Assembly (NCBI RefSeq): GCF_021556485.1
Contig: NZ_JAKGBW010000015.1
Coordinates: 40,956-104,955 of the forward strand
Source of the DNA: Oceanobacillus alkalisoli
GTDB lineage: Bacteria; Bacillota; Bacilli; Bacillales; Amphibacillaceae
Length of the DNA stretch: 64,000 nt
Direction: 5' to 3'
In this document: positions 26,624-34,392 of the stretch, piece after piece
Position numbering within the stretch: position 1 is the first letter of the stretch
How the letters are laid out: each line of letters begins with the position of its first letter
Notes under the pieces: generated by a model
Told to the model about the DNA's origin: nothing
Databases searched by the model: none
The model's input: the letters and a program-made list of their open reading frames with translations, nothing else
Position numbers and translations under genes: made by a program

Positions 26624-27238
26624 ATGGATACAACAAACGGTAAAGCAGCTCTTCTATTAGTCGATTTACAAAATGACTTTTGTCACCCGGAAGGTACTGC
26701 AGGTAAACGTGGCAAAGATATTCATGCTTTTCATGAACAAATGAAACATATGAAGAATCTGCTAGAAACAGCTAGGAAATTTAAGGTTCCAGTGATCCAT
26801 GTGATCTCGGAACATAGTGCTTGGACAGAATCACCTTCTGCAATTGAACGATTTGGCAGAACTAACCAGAAACGTAATTTATCTTACTGTGAGCCGGGTA
26901 GCTGGGGAGCGGAAATCCACGATGATTTCTCTCCGCTTCCAGGGGAAAAAGTTGTCGTAAAAAATCGATATAGCGCATTTGTCCAGACAAATCTTGAGCT
27001 TTTATTACGTTCAAACGGGATTAGACACCTTACGATTATCGGAGCATACACGAATGTGTGTATTGATACAACTGCCCGTGATGCTTTTATGAGAGATTTC
27101 TTCGTAACGGTTCCCTCTAATTGTGTCGTCTCGGATAATGAACAATTACATTACGCCGCATTAAAGTTATTGCAAGGAACGTTTGCAAAAGTTGTTCACT
27201 CAGTGGAAGTTAAAAAACAATGGAAAGGGGAAAAATAA
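26624..27238 (+). CDS. Isochorismatase-family cysteine hydrolase
   Basis: A 204-residue cytoplasmic hydrolase. Asp in LLVDLQNDF, Lys in VVKNRYSAF and Cys in GAYTNVCIDTTARDA form the D-K-C triad of the family, which includes nicotinamidases and ureidohydrolases. The substrate is unknown. It starts one base after thiM ends and abuts the Lin0512 gene, so all three are translated together under TPP control, which suggests a role in thiamine metabolism or breakdown. Confidence 0.85.
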   Translation: MDTTNGKAALLLVDLQNDFCHPEGTAGKRGKDIHAFHEQMKHMKNLLETARKFKVPVIHVISEHSAWTESPSAIERFGRTNQKRNLSYCEPGSWGAEIHDDFSPLPGEKVVVKNRYSAFVQTNLELLLRSNGIRHLTIIGAYTNVCIDTTARDAFMRDFFVTVPSNCVVSDNEQLHYAALKLLQGTFAKVVHSVEVKKQWKGEK

Positions 27239-27598
27239 ATGAAAGAAATTATATTTATCGAAGCAGGAATGGGAATTGATCTCCACGGCCAGGACGTAAA
27301 TGTAGCTGCCGAGCGCGCGATTTTAGATGCCATCCATTACAATTCTATGCCAGGAATAAAGAAGATGCTGCCAAATCAGGACTTGAACAATATGCGGGTG
27401 AACGTGAAACTGGCCGTACCAAAAGATGAGGAAAAGCTTAATGAGGAGAAGATTAAAAGTCTGCTTCCTTATGGAACGGTAACGGTAGAAACGGTTGCTG
27501 GAGGTATGGCAACAACGAGCGGTATTTTCCTTGAGGACCAAAAGGATGAAAATGATTTAATGTATATTGTGAATGCGGTCGTTGAGGTTGGTTATTAG
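27239..27598 (+). CDS. Lin0512-family conserved protein
   Basis: A 119-residue protein beginning EIIFIEAGMGIDLHGQDVN, with NSMPGIKKMLP and MATTSGIFLEDQKDEND, the pattern of the Lin0512 family (TIGR02058), which has no established function. Its ATG follows directly on the stop of the isochorismatase-like gene, with GGGGAA upstream. The TPP riboswitch 1.6 kb upstream presumably controls it. Confidence 0.8.
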   Translation: MKEIIFIEAGMGIDLHGQDVNVAAERAILDAIHYNSMPGIKKMLPNQDLNNMRVNVKLAVPKDEEKLNEEKIKSLLPYGTVTVETVAGGMATTSGIFLEDQKDENDLMYIVNAVVEVGY

Positions 27599-27712
27599 GG
27601 AATGTTCAAAAAGTCCGGTGAAAAGGATATTTCGTGAAATGATATTTAGTTTAGTCGATAAATCAAATAAGTATGATGATGGGATAATAAATGGTACAAT
27701 AATAATATAGCT

Positions 27713-27745
27713 GGCACTTCTATTCTTTGCAAAAATGTAAGTGCC
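27713..27745. other. Hairpin in the larE leader
   Basis: GGCACTT (27713-27719) can pair with AAGTGCC (27739-27745) about 75 bases before larE. There is no T run, so it is not a clear terminator. Confidence 0.3.
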
Positions 27746-27818
27746 TCCATAAAGTCTTAACTACAATTAAGTATTATCTTAATGTTACCCTAAAAAATAC
27801 TAAAATGAGGTGAATCGA

Positions 27819-28658
27819 TTGGTTAAATTGAATGAAAAGAACGAACATCTTGGCGGTATTTTACGTGATATGGGTCGCGTGATGGTTGCTTTCTCAGGCG
27901 GTGTGGACAGCGCGGTTGTATTGAAGCGTGCGAAAGAAGAATTGGGAGATCAGGTGCTTGCTGTTGTTGTAGATTCTGAGCTTTTCCGTGATTCGGAGCG
28001 TGATGCAGCTGTTGAACTTGCTAAAAGCTTAGGTGTAGAAGTACATGTTACAGAAATGAAAGAGCTTGAACAGCCGGAAATTGTCGCGAACAATCCAGAC
28101 AGCTGGTACTATAGTAAGAAGCTTCTTTACACACATCTGAACAAGTTTGCAAAAGAAATGGATTACCCATATGTACTCGATGGCATGATCAAGGATGATG
28201 AGGCAGACTTCCGTCCAGGTCTGAAAGCGAGAACGGAAGAAGGTATCCGCAGTGTATTGCAGGAAGCAGATTTTTATAAAACGGATGTACGTGCATTGGC
28301 GAAGGAACTGGATCTTCCGGTTTGGAACAAGGTAGCGTCATGCAGCCTAGCTTCTCGTATTCCATACGGTACAGCATTGAATGCGGAAATCATCAATCGG
28401 GTGAATAAGGCAGAACTTTATCTGCAATCTCTCGGATTCGACAAAGTGCGAGTTCGTTATCATGATAACGTTGCCCGCATTGAAGTTGCGCCAGAGAAAA
28501 TTACGGAAGTGCTATTCAAGCGCGAGGAGATTCAGCAGCAATTGAACGTGTTCGGCTTTGATTATGTATCGGTCGACCTTGCTGGATACCGGACAGGAAG
28601 CATGAACGAAGTAATCGAGCAAGAACAGTTGAAGTCCAATCAAAAGGCATTTGCTTAA
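27819..28658 (+). CDS. larE: ATP-dependent sacrificial sulfur transferase LarE
   Basis: A 279-residue PP-loop enzyme in synthesis of the nickel-pincer nucleotide cofactor; it donates sulfur to the pyridinium dicarboxylate mononucleotide. The PP-loop FSGGVDSAV (about residues 26-34), the Cys in ASCSLASRIPYG that is sacrificed, and the WNKVASC context are visible. GAGG at 27807-27810 is eight bases from TTG 27819; the GTG at 27810 overlaps the site. It has its own terminator and is separated from larC1 by 92 bases. Confidence 0.9.
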   Translation: MVKLNEKNEHLGGILRDMGRVMVAFSGGVDSAVVLKRAKEELGDQVLAVVVDSELFRDSERDAAVELAKSLGVEVHVTEMKELEQPEIVANNPDSWYYSKKLLYTHLNKFAKEMDYPYVLDGMIKDDEADFRPGLKARTEEGIRSVLQEADFYKTDVRALAKELDLPVWNKVASCSLASRIPYGTALNAEIINRVNKAELYLQSLGFDKVRVRYHDNVARIEVAPEKITEVLFKREEIQQQLNVFGFDYVSVDLAGYRTGSMNEVIEQEQLKSNQKAFA

Positions 28659-28664
28659 AAAAGT

Positions 28665-28704
28665 GAGCAGTTTTCATTCGTTACGATTGGAAACTGCTCT
28701 TTTT
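28665..28704 (+). terminator. Terminator after larE
   Basis: GAGCAGTTTTC and GGAAACTGCTC arms (28665 and 28689 onward) followed by a T run. Confidence 0.8.
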
Positions 28705-28750
28705 AACGTTGAAGTAGCTTTAACTAGACTGGAAAGAGGGAGTAATAAAG

Positions 28751-29572
28751 ATGAAGACACTGTATTTCGATTGTTTTTCTGGAATAAGCGGAGATATGAC
28801 AATCGGTGCTTTGCTTGATGCAGGCGGCGATTTTTCTAAACTAGAAACAGAATTGAAGAAATTACATATTGAGGAAGAATATGAACTAAGGGTGAGCACC
28901 GTCAATAAAAATGGAATTACAGCGACCAAATTTGATTGTATACTCACCGCGGAAAATCATCACCATCATCATGAGCACGAACACACGCATGATCACGAAG
29001 AGCATACCCATCATCACGGTCATGATGGACATCATCATGAACACGGTCATCACCACCAAGATCACCGCTCCTACAAGGATATCGTTGACCTGATTTCAAA
29101 TTCAGAGTTGACGGAATATGTAAAAGACACATCCCTTCGTATTTTTAAAAAAATCGGAGAAGCAGAAGGAAAAATTCATGGCATGCCGCTGGCTGACGTG
29201 CACTTTCATGAAGTTGGAGCAGTGGACTCGATTATTGATATAGTTGGGGCAGCGATTTTATTGGAACAGCTCGGTATTGAAAAAGTTAAATCAGCTCCTG
29301 TTCCAACGGGTTCGGGGCAAATTCATATTGATCATGGTATTTACCCGATTCCTGCGCCAGCAACGCTCGAGATTTTAAAAGGTGTTTCTTTAGGGAAAAG
29401 TGATTTAAAATCAGAGCTTACAACACCGACTGGAGCGGCTTTTGCAGCGGTGCTCGCAGAAGAATTTATCGCTTTTCCGCCAATGAAGGTCGATTTTATT
29501 GGCTACGGAGCAGGAACGAAAAGCTTCCCGAAACATCCGAACGTGTTGCGGGTAGTAATTGGAGAAGAGTAA
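28751..29572 (+). CDS. larC1: LarC amino-terminal subunit (LarC1), His-rich loop
   Basis: A 273-residue protein equal to the first two thirds of LarC, the CTP-dependent cyclometallase that inserts nickel into the pincer nucleotide. It starts YFDCFSGISGDMTIGALLDAG, continues with HFHEVGAVDSIIDIVGAA and ends in FIGYGAGTKSFPKHPNVLRV. A loop at about residues 70-108 holds more than twenty histidines with Asp/Glu, a likely nickel store. The carboxy part is encoded separately after larB, so the subunits must associate post-translationally. Confidence 0.88.
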   Translation: MKTLYFDCFSGISGDMTIGALLDAGGDFSKLETELKKLHIEEEYELRVSTVNKNGITATKFDCILTAENHHHHHEHEHTHDHEEHTHHHGHDGHHHEHGHHHQDHRSYKDIVDLISNSELTEYVKDTSLRIFKKIGEAEGKIHGMPLADVHFHEVGAVDSIIDIVGAAILLEQLGIEKVKSAPVPTGSGQIHIDHGIYPIPAPATLEILKGVSLGKSDLKSELTTPTGAAFAAVLAEEFIAFPPMKVDFIGYGAGTKSFPKHPNVLRVVIGEE

Positions 29573-29593
29573 TGACGGAAGTGAAGTGACAAC

Positions 29594-30373
29594 ATGGAGA
29601 AAATTTTACGGCAAGTTCAAGCAGGAGAATTAACGATAGAAGAAGCAATGAAAAGTTTGGCAACCTATGAAGAGCTAGGGTTTGCCAAGGTCGATCATCA
29701 CCGGAAGCAACGTCAAGGCTTTCCCGAGGTTATTTTTGGGGAAGGGAAGACGCCGGAGCAGATTGCAGCAATCATTACGGCCATGAAAGAAAATCAGGAT
29801 GATGTCGTCGTGACAAGGGTTGAGAAAGAAAAGGCGGAAGAAATTCTGAAACGCCACCCGGAGCTTTCTTATCATGACACGGCAAGAATTCTATCATGGA
29901 AAGCAAAGGAGACGGTGAAGACACGCACTGGCTATATTGCAGTGCTTTGTGCGGGAACTTCGGATCTGCCGGTTGCTGAGGAAGCAGCGATTATTGCTGA
30001 GCTGTTCGGGAGTAATGTGCGTCGTTTTTATGATGTCGGGGTTGCAGGAATTCACCGGCTGCTTGAACATGCGGAGGAAATTCAAGGGGCAACCGTTTCG
30101 GTAGTTGTTGCAGGGATGGAAGGAGCATTAGCGAGTGTTGTAGGCGGGCTTGTGTCGCATCCTGTCATCGCTGTTCCAACAAGTATCGGATATGGAGCAA
30201 GTTTTAAAGGTGTTTCCGCCTTGCTAACGATGCTAAATTCTTGTGCGAGCGGGGTGAGCGTCGTGAATATCGATAACGGTTTCGGCGGTGCTTACCAGGC
30301 TGTCATGATTGACCGAATCGCTAATGGTGAAGAGGGAGTGGATGGATATCGAACACAAGCATCCACCGAATGA
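29594..30373 (+). CDS. larB: LarB, nicotinic acid adenine dinucleotide carboxylase/hydrolase
   Basis: A 259-residue PurE-like enzyme that carboxylates NaAD and opens the phosphoanhydride, the first step of nickel-pincer nucleotide synthesis. LCAGTSDLPVAEEA, DVGVAGIHRLL, VVAGMEGALASVV and PTSIGYG are the active-site segments, the last two shared with AIR carboxylase. It starts 21 bases after larC1 and overlaps larC2 by about 32 bases, so translation is coupled. Confidence 0.92.
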   Translation: MEKILRQVQAGELTIEEAMKSLATYEELGFAKVDHHRKQRQGFPEVIFGEGKTPEQIAAIITAMKENQDDVVVTRVEKEKAEEILKRHPELSYHDTARILSWKAKETVKTRTGYIAVLCAGTSDLPVAEEAAIIAELFGSNVRRFYDVGVAGIHRLLEHAEEIQGATVSVVVAGMEGALASVVGGLVSHPVIAVPTSIGYGASFKGVSALLTMLNSCASGVSVVNIDNGFGGAYQAVMIDRIANGEEGVDGYRTQASTE

Positions 30374-30818
30374 AGAACATATTGATGACAACATGTTTAA
30401 AATGGAAGTGAACCTAGATGATGTGCCGGGTGAGTGGCTCGGGTATGTGATGGACAGGTTGTTTGCTGCTGGAGCAAATGATTGTATCTATTCACCGATT
30501 TATATGAAGAAAAATCGTCCAGGTATTTTGCTTCAGCTGTTGTGTTCTGAAGAAAAGTTAGAGAAAATGAAAGAAATTTTGTTAACGGAGACAACTACCC
30601 TCGGTATCCGCTATTATCCTATTACCGTGCACCGAATGGAAAGACAATTTATAAAAGTGGAAACGGAATGGGGACCAATTACGGTGAAACAAGGCTTGCG
30701 GAATGGGGAAGTTTTCCAGAGTTCTCCGGAGTATGAGGAATGTAAGGAAATTGCCGAAAAACATCAAATACCACTGAAACATGTATATGCGGCGGTCTGG
30801 CAAGCATTAGGTGCCTAG
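30342..30818 (+). CDS. larC2: LarC carboxy-terminal subunit (LarC2)
   Basis: A 158-residue protein with MFKMEVNLDDVPGEWLGYVMDRLFAAGA and YMKKNRPGILLQLL, the carboxy-terminal domain of LarC. AGAGGGAG lies just upstream of ATG 30342, a tight spacing; earlier in-frame starts lie deep in larB. In lactobacilli LarC1 and LarC2 are adjacent and joined by ribosomal frameshift; here larB intervenes, so a fused product cannot form. Confidence 0.85.
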   Translation: MDIEHKHPPNEEHIDDNMFKMEVNLDDVPGEWLGYVMDRLFAAGANDCIYSPIYMKKNRPGILLQLLCSEEKLEKMKEILLTETTTLGIRYYPITVHRMERQFIKVETEWGPITVKQGLRNGEVFQSSPEYEECKEIAEKHQIPLKHVYAAVWQALGA

Positions 30819-30861
30819 ACAAGAAGCGAATTTTAGTCGAATAAGGTGGGGAAACGAAGGA

Positions 30862-31290
30862 ATGCGGTATACAGCTTATCTTTTTGCATTACTGGCGGGA
30901 ATCCTTGTAAGTTTCCAAGGGGCATTCTACGGACAGCTCGGTAAGTGGATTGGCCAATTGGAAACGAGTTTTTATAACTTTGCAGTTGGTTCCGTCATGC
31001 TCGGGTTATTATGGCTTTTTCTCGGGAAAGGCAAGCTTTCCAATGTTGTTACGGTTCCTAAATGGACGCTCTTTGGCGGATTTTTAGGGGTCATTTATTT
31101 AACGATGCTTGTCATCAGTGTTCCGTTTGTCGGCGTTGGCATTGCGATGGTCGCATTAATCATCGGGCAGTTGCTGATGAGTACAGTGATTGAACATTTT
31201 GGCTGGCTCGGAGCGAGTCAGGTGAAAATCAACCGAGAGAAAATCTTAGCGATTCTGTCCATGCTTATTGCTCTTATTTTGATTCAGTAG
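30862..31290 (+). CDS. DMT-family small transporter, DUF606/YdcZ type, subunit 1
   Basis: A 142-residue membrane protein with about five helices; SFQGAFYGQLGKWIGQLETSFYNFAVGS is the repeat signature of the DUF606 half-size DMT proteins, which act as pairs. ATG 30862 follows AAGG; an open frame from 30811 would overlap larC2 and has no site. Position after the lar genes suggests transport related to the nickel cofactor or its user, which is inference. Confidence 0.75.
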   Translation: MRYTAYLFALLAGILVSFQGAFYGQLGKWIGQLETSFYNFAVGSVMLGLLWLFLGKGKLSNVVTVPKWTLFGGFLGVIYLTMLVISVPFVGVGIAMVALIIGQLLMSTVIEHFGWLGASQVKINREKILAILSMLIALILIQ

Positions 31291-31303
31291 GAGGTGACGG
31301 GGA

Positions 31304-31813
31304 ATGGGCACACTTGGAATACTTCTTATGATGATGGGTGGACTCTTGGTAAGCAGTCAATCGTCCGTCAATGCCTCATTAGGTAGGAGAATCGGGACAA
31401 TTGAAGGTGCACTCATCTCTTTCCTTACTGGGACAGGCTTGCTTGCGATTCTTGTGCTTTTCTTTGGCCGGGGAGATTTATTTGCCCTCTTTGAGGCGCC
31501 GAAATGGCAGCTTCTTGGTGTGTTTTGCGGCGTGCTCTTTGTTCTTATTAATATTACGGTAGTTCCAAAAATTGGGATGATATCAACAAGTATCCTCGTC
31601 ATCAGCGGGCAGCTGTCGATGGGACTTATCATCGACCATTTCGGTTGGTTCCACGTTACCGTCATTCCTTTAGATGCGAAACGGGGGCTTGCTATCCTGT
31701 TTATGGTGCTTGCACTTTATTTTATCTATAAAGGGAATGTGCGGGCGAAAAAACTCGAACAATCCGGGGATAAGGCATTAAAAAATGAGGCACTTAGGGA
31801 AAAATCTAACTAA
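31304..31813 (+). CDS. DMT-family small transporter, DUF606/YdcZ type, subunit 2
   Basis: A 169-residue membrane protein, partner of the preceding gene. SSQSSVNASLGRRIGTIEGALISFLTGT repeats the same signature, four to five helices follow, and a charged tail closes it. AGGAGG lies eight to ten bases before the ATG, 13 bases after the first subunit. Two consecutive half-size DUF606 proteins probably form a heterodimer. Confidence 0.78.
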   Translation: MGTLGILLMMMGGLLVSSQSSVNASLGRRIGTIEGALISFLTGTGLLAILVLFFGRGDLFALFEAPKWQLLGVFCGVLFVLINITVVPKIGMISTSILVISGQLSMGLIIDHFGWFHVTVIPLDAKRGLAILFMVLALYFIYKGNVRAKKLEQSGDKALKNEALREKSN

Positions 31814-31816
31814 GTA

Positions 31817-31927
31817 AATGAATTTCATAATTACCAAAGTCGGCTTTTTCATCACCATATGTAGTTGGGAACGAACCAACTACATATGGTGATGGTGAAG
31901 CATTAAATACGTATTATGAAATTCATT
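31817..31927. repeat. MITE copy 4
   Basis: Begins four bases after the transporter stop, same orientation as copy 1, AAGT on both flanks. It may now act as terminator between convergent genes, since the palindrome would fold strongly in RNA. Confidence 0.85.
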
Positions 31928-31941
31928 AAAGTGCCTCATTA

Positions 31942-32268
31942 TTATTTCTCCTCTACATCGATCAAATAAATCTTCTCTTCAAACCCACCATATTCCTCTG
32001 CCTTTTTCACTCGACGTTTTTCTACTTCTTCCATCGATGTGTCGTGAATACCGACAAGGGTCTGCATGACCTCCAAGATATCGGCAAGTTCTTCTAATGC
32101 ATCTTCATCATTTGCTGCATCCTGATATTCCATTACTTCTTCATTCAATTTCTTCTTCAGTTCCATAATATAGCGATCCTGGTTAAGGGTTTCGGTTTTG
32201 AACGCTTGATCGTTTTGTTCCAATATTGCCGGTATACCATCACGGACAAGTTTATTATACGTCGTCAT
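31942..32268 (-). CDS. MazG-like nucleoside triphosphate pyrophosphohydrolase
   Basis: A 108-residue all-alpha NTP-PPase-fold protein. YNKLVRDGIPAIL, then ELKKKLNEEVMEY and DALEELADILEVMQTLV give the E-x-x-E...E-x-x-D metal site. Members of this short group are annotated as phosphoribosyl-ATP pyrophosphohydrolase-like; histidine synthesis is unlikely here as no his genes adjoin. Probable role is cleansing of modified nucleotides. The ~115 bases to the next gene hold nothing. Confidence 0.75.
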   Translation of the reverse strand: MTTYNKLVRDGIPAILEQNDQAFKTETLNQDRYIMELKKKLNEEVMEYQDAANDEDALEELADILEVMQTLVGIHDTSMEEVEKRRVKKAEEYGGFEEKIYLIDVEEK

Positions 32269-32386
32269 CTGAGAGACACTCCTTCTTATTGTTGTCTGCT
32301 ACGTGAGAATGCAAAGAATCCTGAATCATCCTTCTTATATTCAATCGTTCCCCAAATACCGACAGAAAAAACGTCCGGAAGTCTAT

Positions 32387-33493
32387 TCATCGATAATGTT
32401 TTTTATTGACCGTAAATGCTTCAATTGTTTCCCGGTCGATTTCATAGCCAATCCCGGATTTCTTAGGAACCATAATATAGCCGTCATCCGCGATTACTTC
32501 CGGAAAGATGATATCCTTTTCCCAATAGCGGTCGGACCCCGATGTGTCACCTGGCAAAGTAAAATTTGCGAGCGATGTCAGTGCAATATTATGAGCCCGG
32601 CCAATTCCAGATTCAAGCATACCGCCGCACCAGACGGGAATGCCTTTTTCTGCACAGTAATCATGAATTCGTTTCGCTTCGGTCAATCCGCCAACACGAC
32701 CAATTTTCACGTTTATAACTTTTGTGCTTCCGAGTTCCACCGCTTTTCGCGCATCTTCCAACGAATTGATGCTTTCATCTAAGCAAATCGGTGTTTTCAG
32801 CTCCTTTTGCAGCTTGGCATGGTCGACGATATCATCGGAGGCAAGTGGTTGTTCAATCATCATGAGGTTAAATTCATCAAGTTGTTTTAACGTATCAAGG
32901 TCTTCCCATGAATAAGCGGAATTGGCATCTGCCATAATCGGGAGATCCGGAAAATGTTCGCGTAAAGCACGGATGATTTGCACATCTTTCCCTGGTTTGA
33001 TTTTCACCTTTATGCGTTTATAGCCCTCTTCCACGTACTGGTGAATAAGTTGGATAAGGTCAGCAGTAGTCCGCTGAATACCTATGCTGATTCCGACTTC
33101 AATCCGCCGAGCGCTACCGCCAAGAGCCGCCGCAAGCGATTGATTCGTCTGCTGGGCATAGATATCCCAAATCGCTCCTTCAATCGTGGACTTAGCCATA
33201 TTGTTTTTACGAATCGGGGAAAAAATATTACTCACTTCATCTGGATGCTCCAATTTTTTATTCAAGATAAGTGGGATGAGGAAGTCTTCGAGCATATGCC
33301 AGTTCGTCATCATCGTTTCCTCTGTATACCAAGGAGCACGGAAGGCGACGGATTCTCCCCAGCCAATCGTTCCACTTTTGTCTTTTGCTTCTAGTACTAG
33401 AAAGTCCCTATTTTCCAACGTTCCGAAACTTGTTGCAAAAGGGGATTTTAATTTCATTTGTAAATGACGGATGGTGATCTCTGTCAATTTCAT
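32387..33493 (-). CDS. N-succinylamino acid racemase / o-succinylbenzoate synthase
   Basis: A 368-residue enolase-superfamily enzyme. Catalytic Lys162 and Lys164 (IKVKIK), metal ligands Asp189, Glu214 and Asp239, and Lys263 in NVKIGRVGG are in the canonical places, and [12 protein letters not shown] marks the MenC2/NSAR subgroup. The two activities share one fold and sequence. No menaquinone genes adjoin, while a GNAT lies directly upstream, as in the Geobacillus N-succinyl pathway that converts D- to L-amino acids, so racemase is preferred. Confidence 0.82.
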   Translation of the reverse strand: MKLTEITIRHLQMKLKSPFATSFGTLENRDFLVLEAKDKSGTIGWGESVAFRAPWYTEETMMTNWHMLEDFLIPLILNKKLEHPDEVSNIFSPIRKNNMAKSTIEGAIWDIYAQQTNQSLAAALGGSARRIEVGISIGIQRTTADLIQLIHQYVEEGYKRIKVKIKPGKDVQIIRALREHFPDLPIMADANSAYSWEDLDTLKQLDEFNLMMIEQPLASDDIVDHAKLQKELKTPICLDESINSLEDARKAVELGSTKVINVKIGRVGGLTEAKRIHDYCAEKGIPVWCGGMLESGIGRAHNIALTSLANFTLPGDTSGSDRYWEKDIIFPEVIADDGYIMVPKKSGIGYEIDRETIEAFTVNKKHYR

Positions 33494-33521
33494 GATTCAT
33501 TTCCTCCAAGATTAATACTGT

Positions 33522-33602
33522 TTTATACCACGCATTAACGGTCTGTACTACCCCCATCTCTAAAAATGGGGAAAACCCCACGGAGTGAAGTTTCACTTTA
33601 TA
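33522..33602 (-). repeat. Gene-proximal repeat, copy B
   Basis: Reads on the minus strand AAAGTGAAACTTCACT, GGGG, a GGGGTTTTCCCC-like stem, then ACAGACCGTTAATGCGTG, 36 bases before the racemase start. Its outer end supplies the stop codon of the GNAT gene (ATAAAGTGA). Confidence 0.8.
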
Positions 33603-34375
33603 AAAATATAAGCGGCATATTGGTCCATAACTCGCAGCTCTACGGCTGTAAATCCAGCTTGAAACAGACGTTGAAAAGCATATCTCGTCTTCAATCTCCA
33701 GTCTAGTGCGCGGTTTTTATTCGTTTGCTTTAAATGTTGGAAATCTTTAGGGACGAGCAGCGAATAGGCTTCTGCTGTGAGATTTCCAATATGATTCGTT
33801 TCATAAACAGGTAGTTCATCCTTCGTGAAAGTAATCGAATTAAATGGGATAATTGTTTCTGGAAAGCTAATTTCCCGACCAGTCACATGGGGGCTTTCCA
33901 AATGCCAATGCAGCTCAAGCCGGTCGGAAGGAAGTCCTTGATTCAGGCCGTCTTCCATGTCACCGTAGCAATTTTCTATATATGTATGTGTTATTCCGTG
34001 TAATTTCGTCAAATTCAAATATGCATTTCGTGTTTCCAGCGGATCAAATGTCCAGTTCATCTTGCGGTAGCCTTTTCGAAGCGCAATCTCCCGCTGTTTC
34101 TGTTTCAATTTTTCACCAATCCCGCAGGAACGGTAAGGTTCATCGACCCCAAGCATGTGAGAGCAGAGATAAACTTCTCCATCACGGAAGCCTGGGAAAC
34201 CGTAGCTGAAGCCGCATAGCTTACCATCTGCATATGCTCCGATCATGATTCCTCCATTCTTCACGTTGGTGATGGTCAGGTGGGGCGGCACAATTTCCGT
34301 CGCCCAGATTCTTGTCTCTAAAGCATTTACTTCTTGTAGCTCTTCCGGCGTTGTTAATTCTCGCAGTTCAATCAT
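33593..34375 (-). CDS. GNAT-family acyltransferase linked to the racemase
   Basis: A 260-residue protein with one GNAT domain (about 1-140): HMLGVDEPYRSCGIGEKLKQKQREIALRKGYRKMNWTFDPLE contains the acetyl-CoA-type pyrophosphate loop R-x-x-G-I-G. In Geobacillus a homologous neighbour is a succinyl-CoA:D-amino acid N-succinyltransferase, which fits this context. The last codons come from the repeat at 33522, so the original carboxy end may differ. Confidence 0.75.
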   Translation of the reverse strand: MIELRELTTPEELQEVNALETRIWATEIVPPHLTITNVKNGGIMIGAYADGKLCGFSYGFPGFRDGEVYLCSHMLGVDEPYRSCGIGEKLKQKQREIALRKGYRKMNWTFDPLETRNAYLNLTKLHGITHTYIENCYGDMEDGLNQGLPSDRLELHWHLESPHVTGREISFPETIIPFNSITFTKDELPVYETNHIGNLTAEAYSLLVPKDFQHLKQTNKNRALDWRLKTRYAFQRLFQAGFTAVELRVMDQYAAYIFIK

Positions 34376-34392
34376 CGCTTTTTCGCTTCCTT

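Noticed and set aside
28951-29070. His-rich stretch in larC1 as a possible repeat or CRISPR-like array
   Set aside because: It is codon repetition in a metal-binding loop in frame with larC1, not a spaced direct repeat.
30342-30818. larC2 as a pseudogene fragment of larC
   Set aside because: It has its own start and ribosome site, overlaps larB as in coupled operons, and two-part LarC is known in lactobacilli.
15679-31927. Recurring ~111-116 bp units as a CRISPR or tandem array
   Set aside because: Copies are kilobases apart, in both orientations and flanked by target duplications, so they are MITEs.
32303-32782. 159-codon plus-strand ORF opposite the racemase 3' end
   Set aside because: Antisense shadow without ribosome site; the racemase frame has all catalytic residues.
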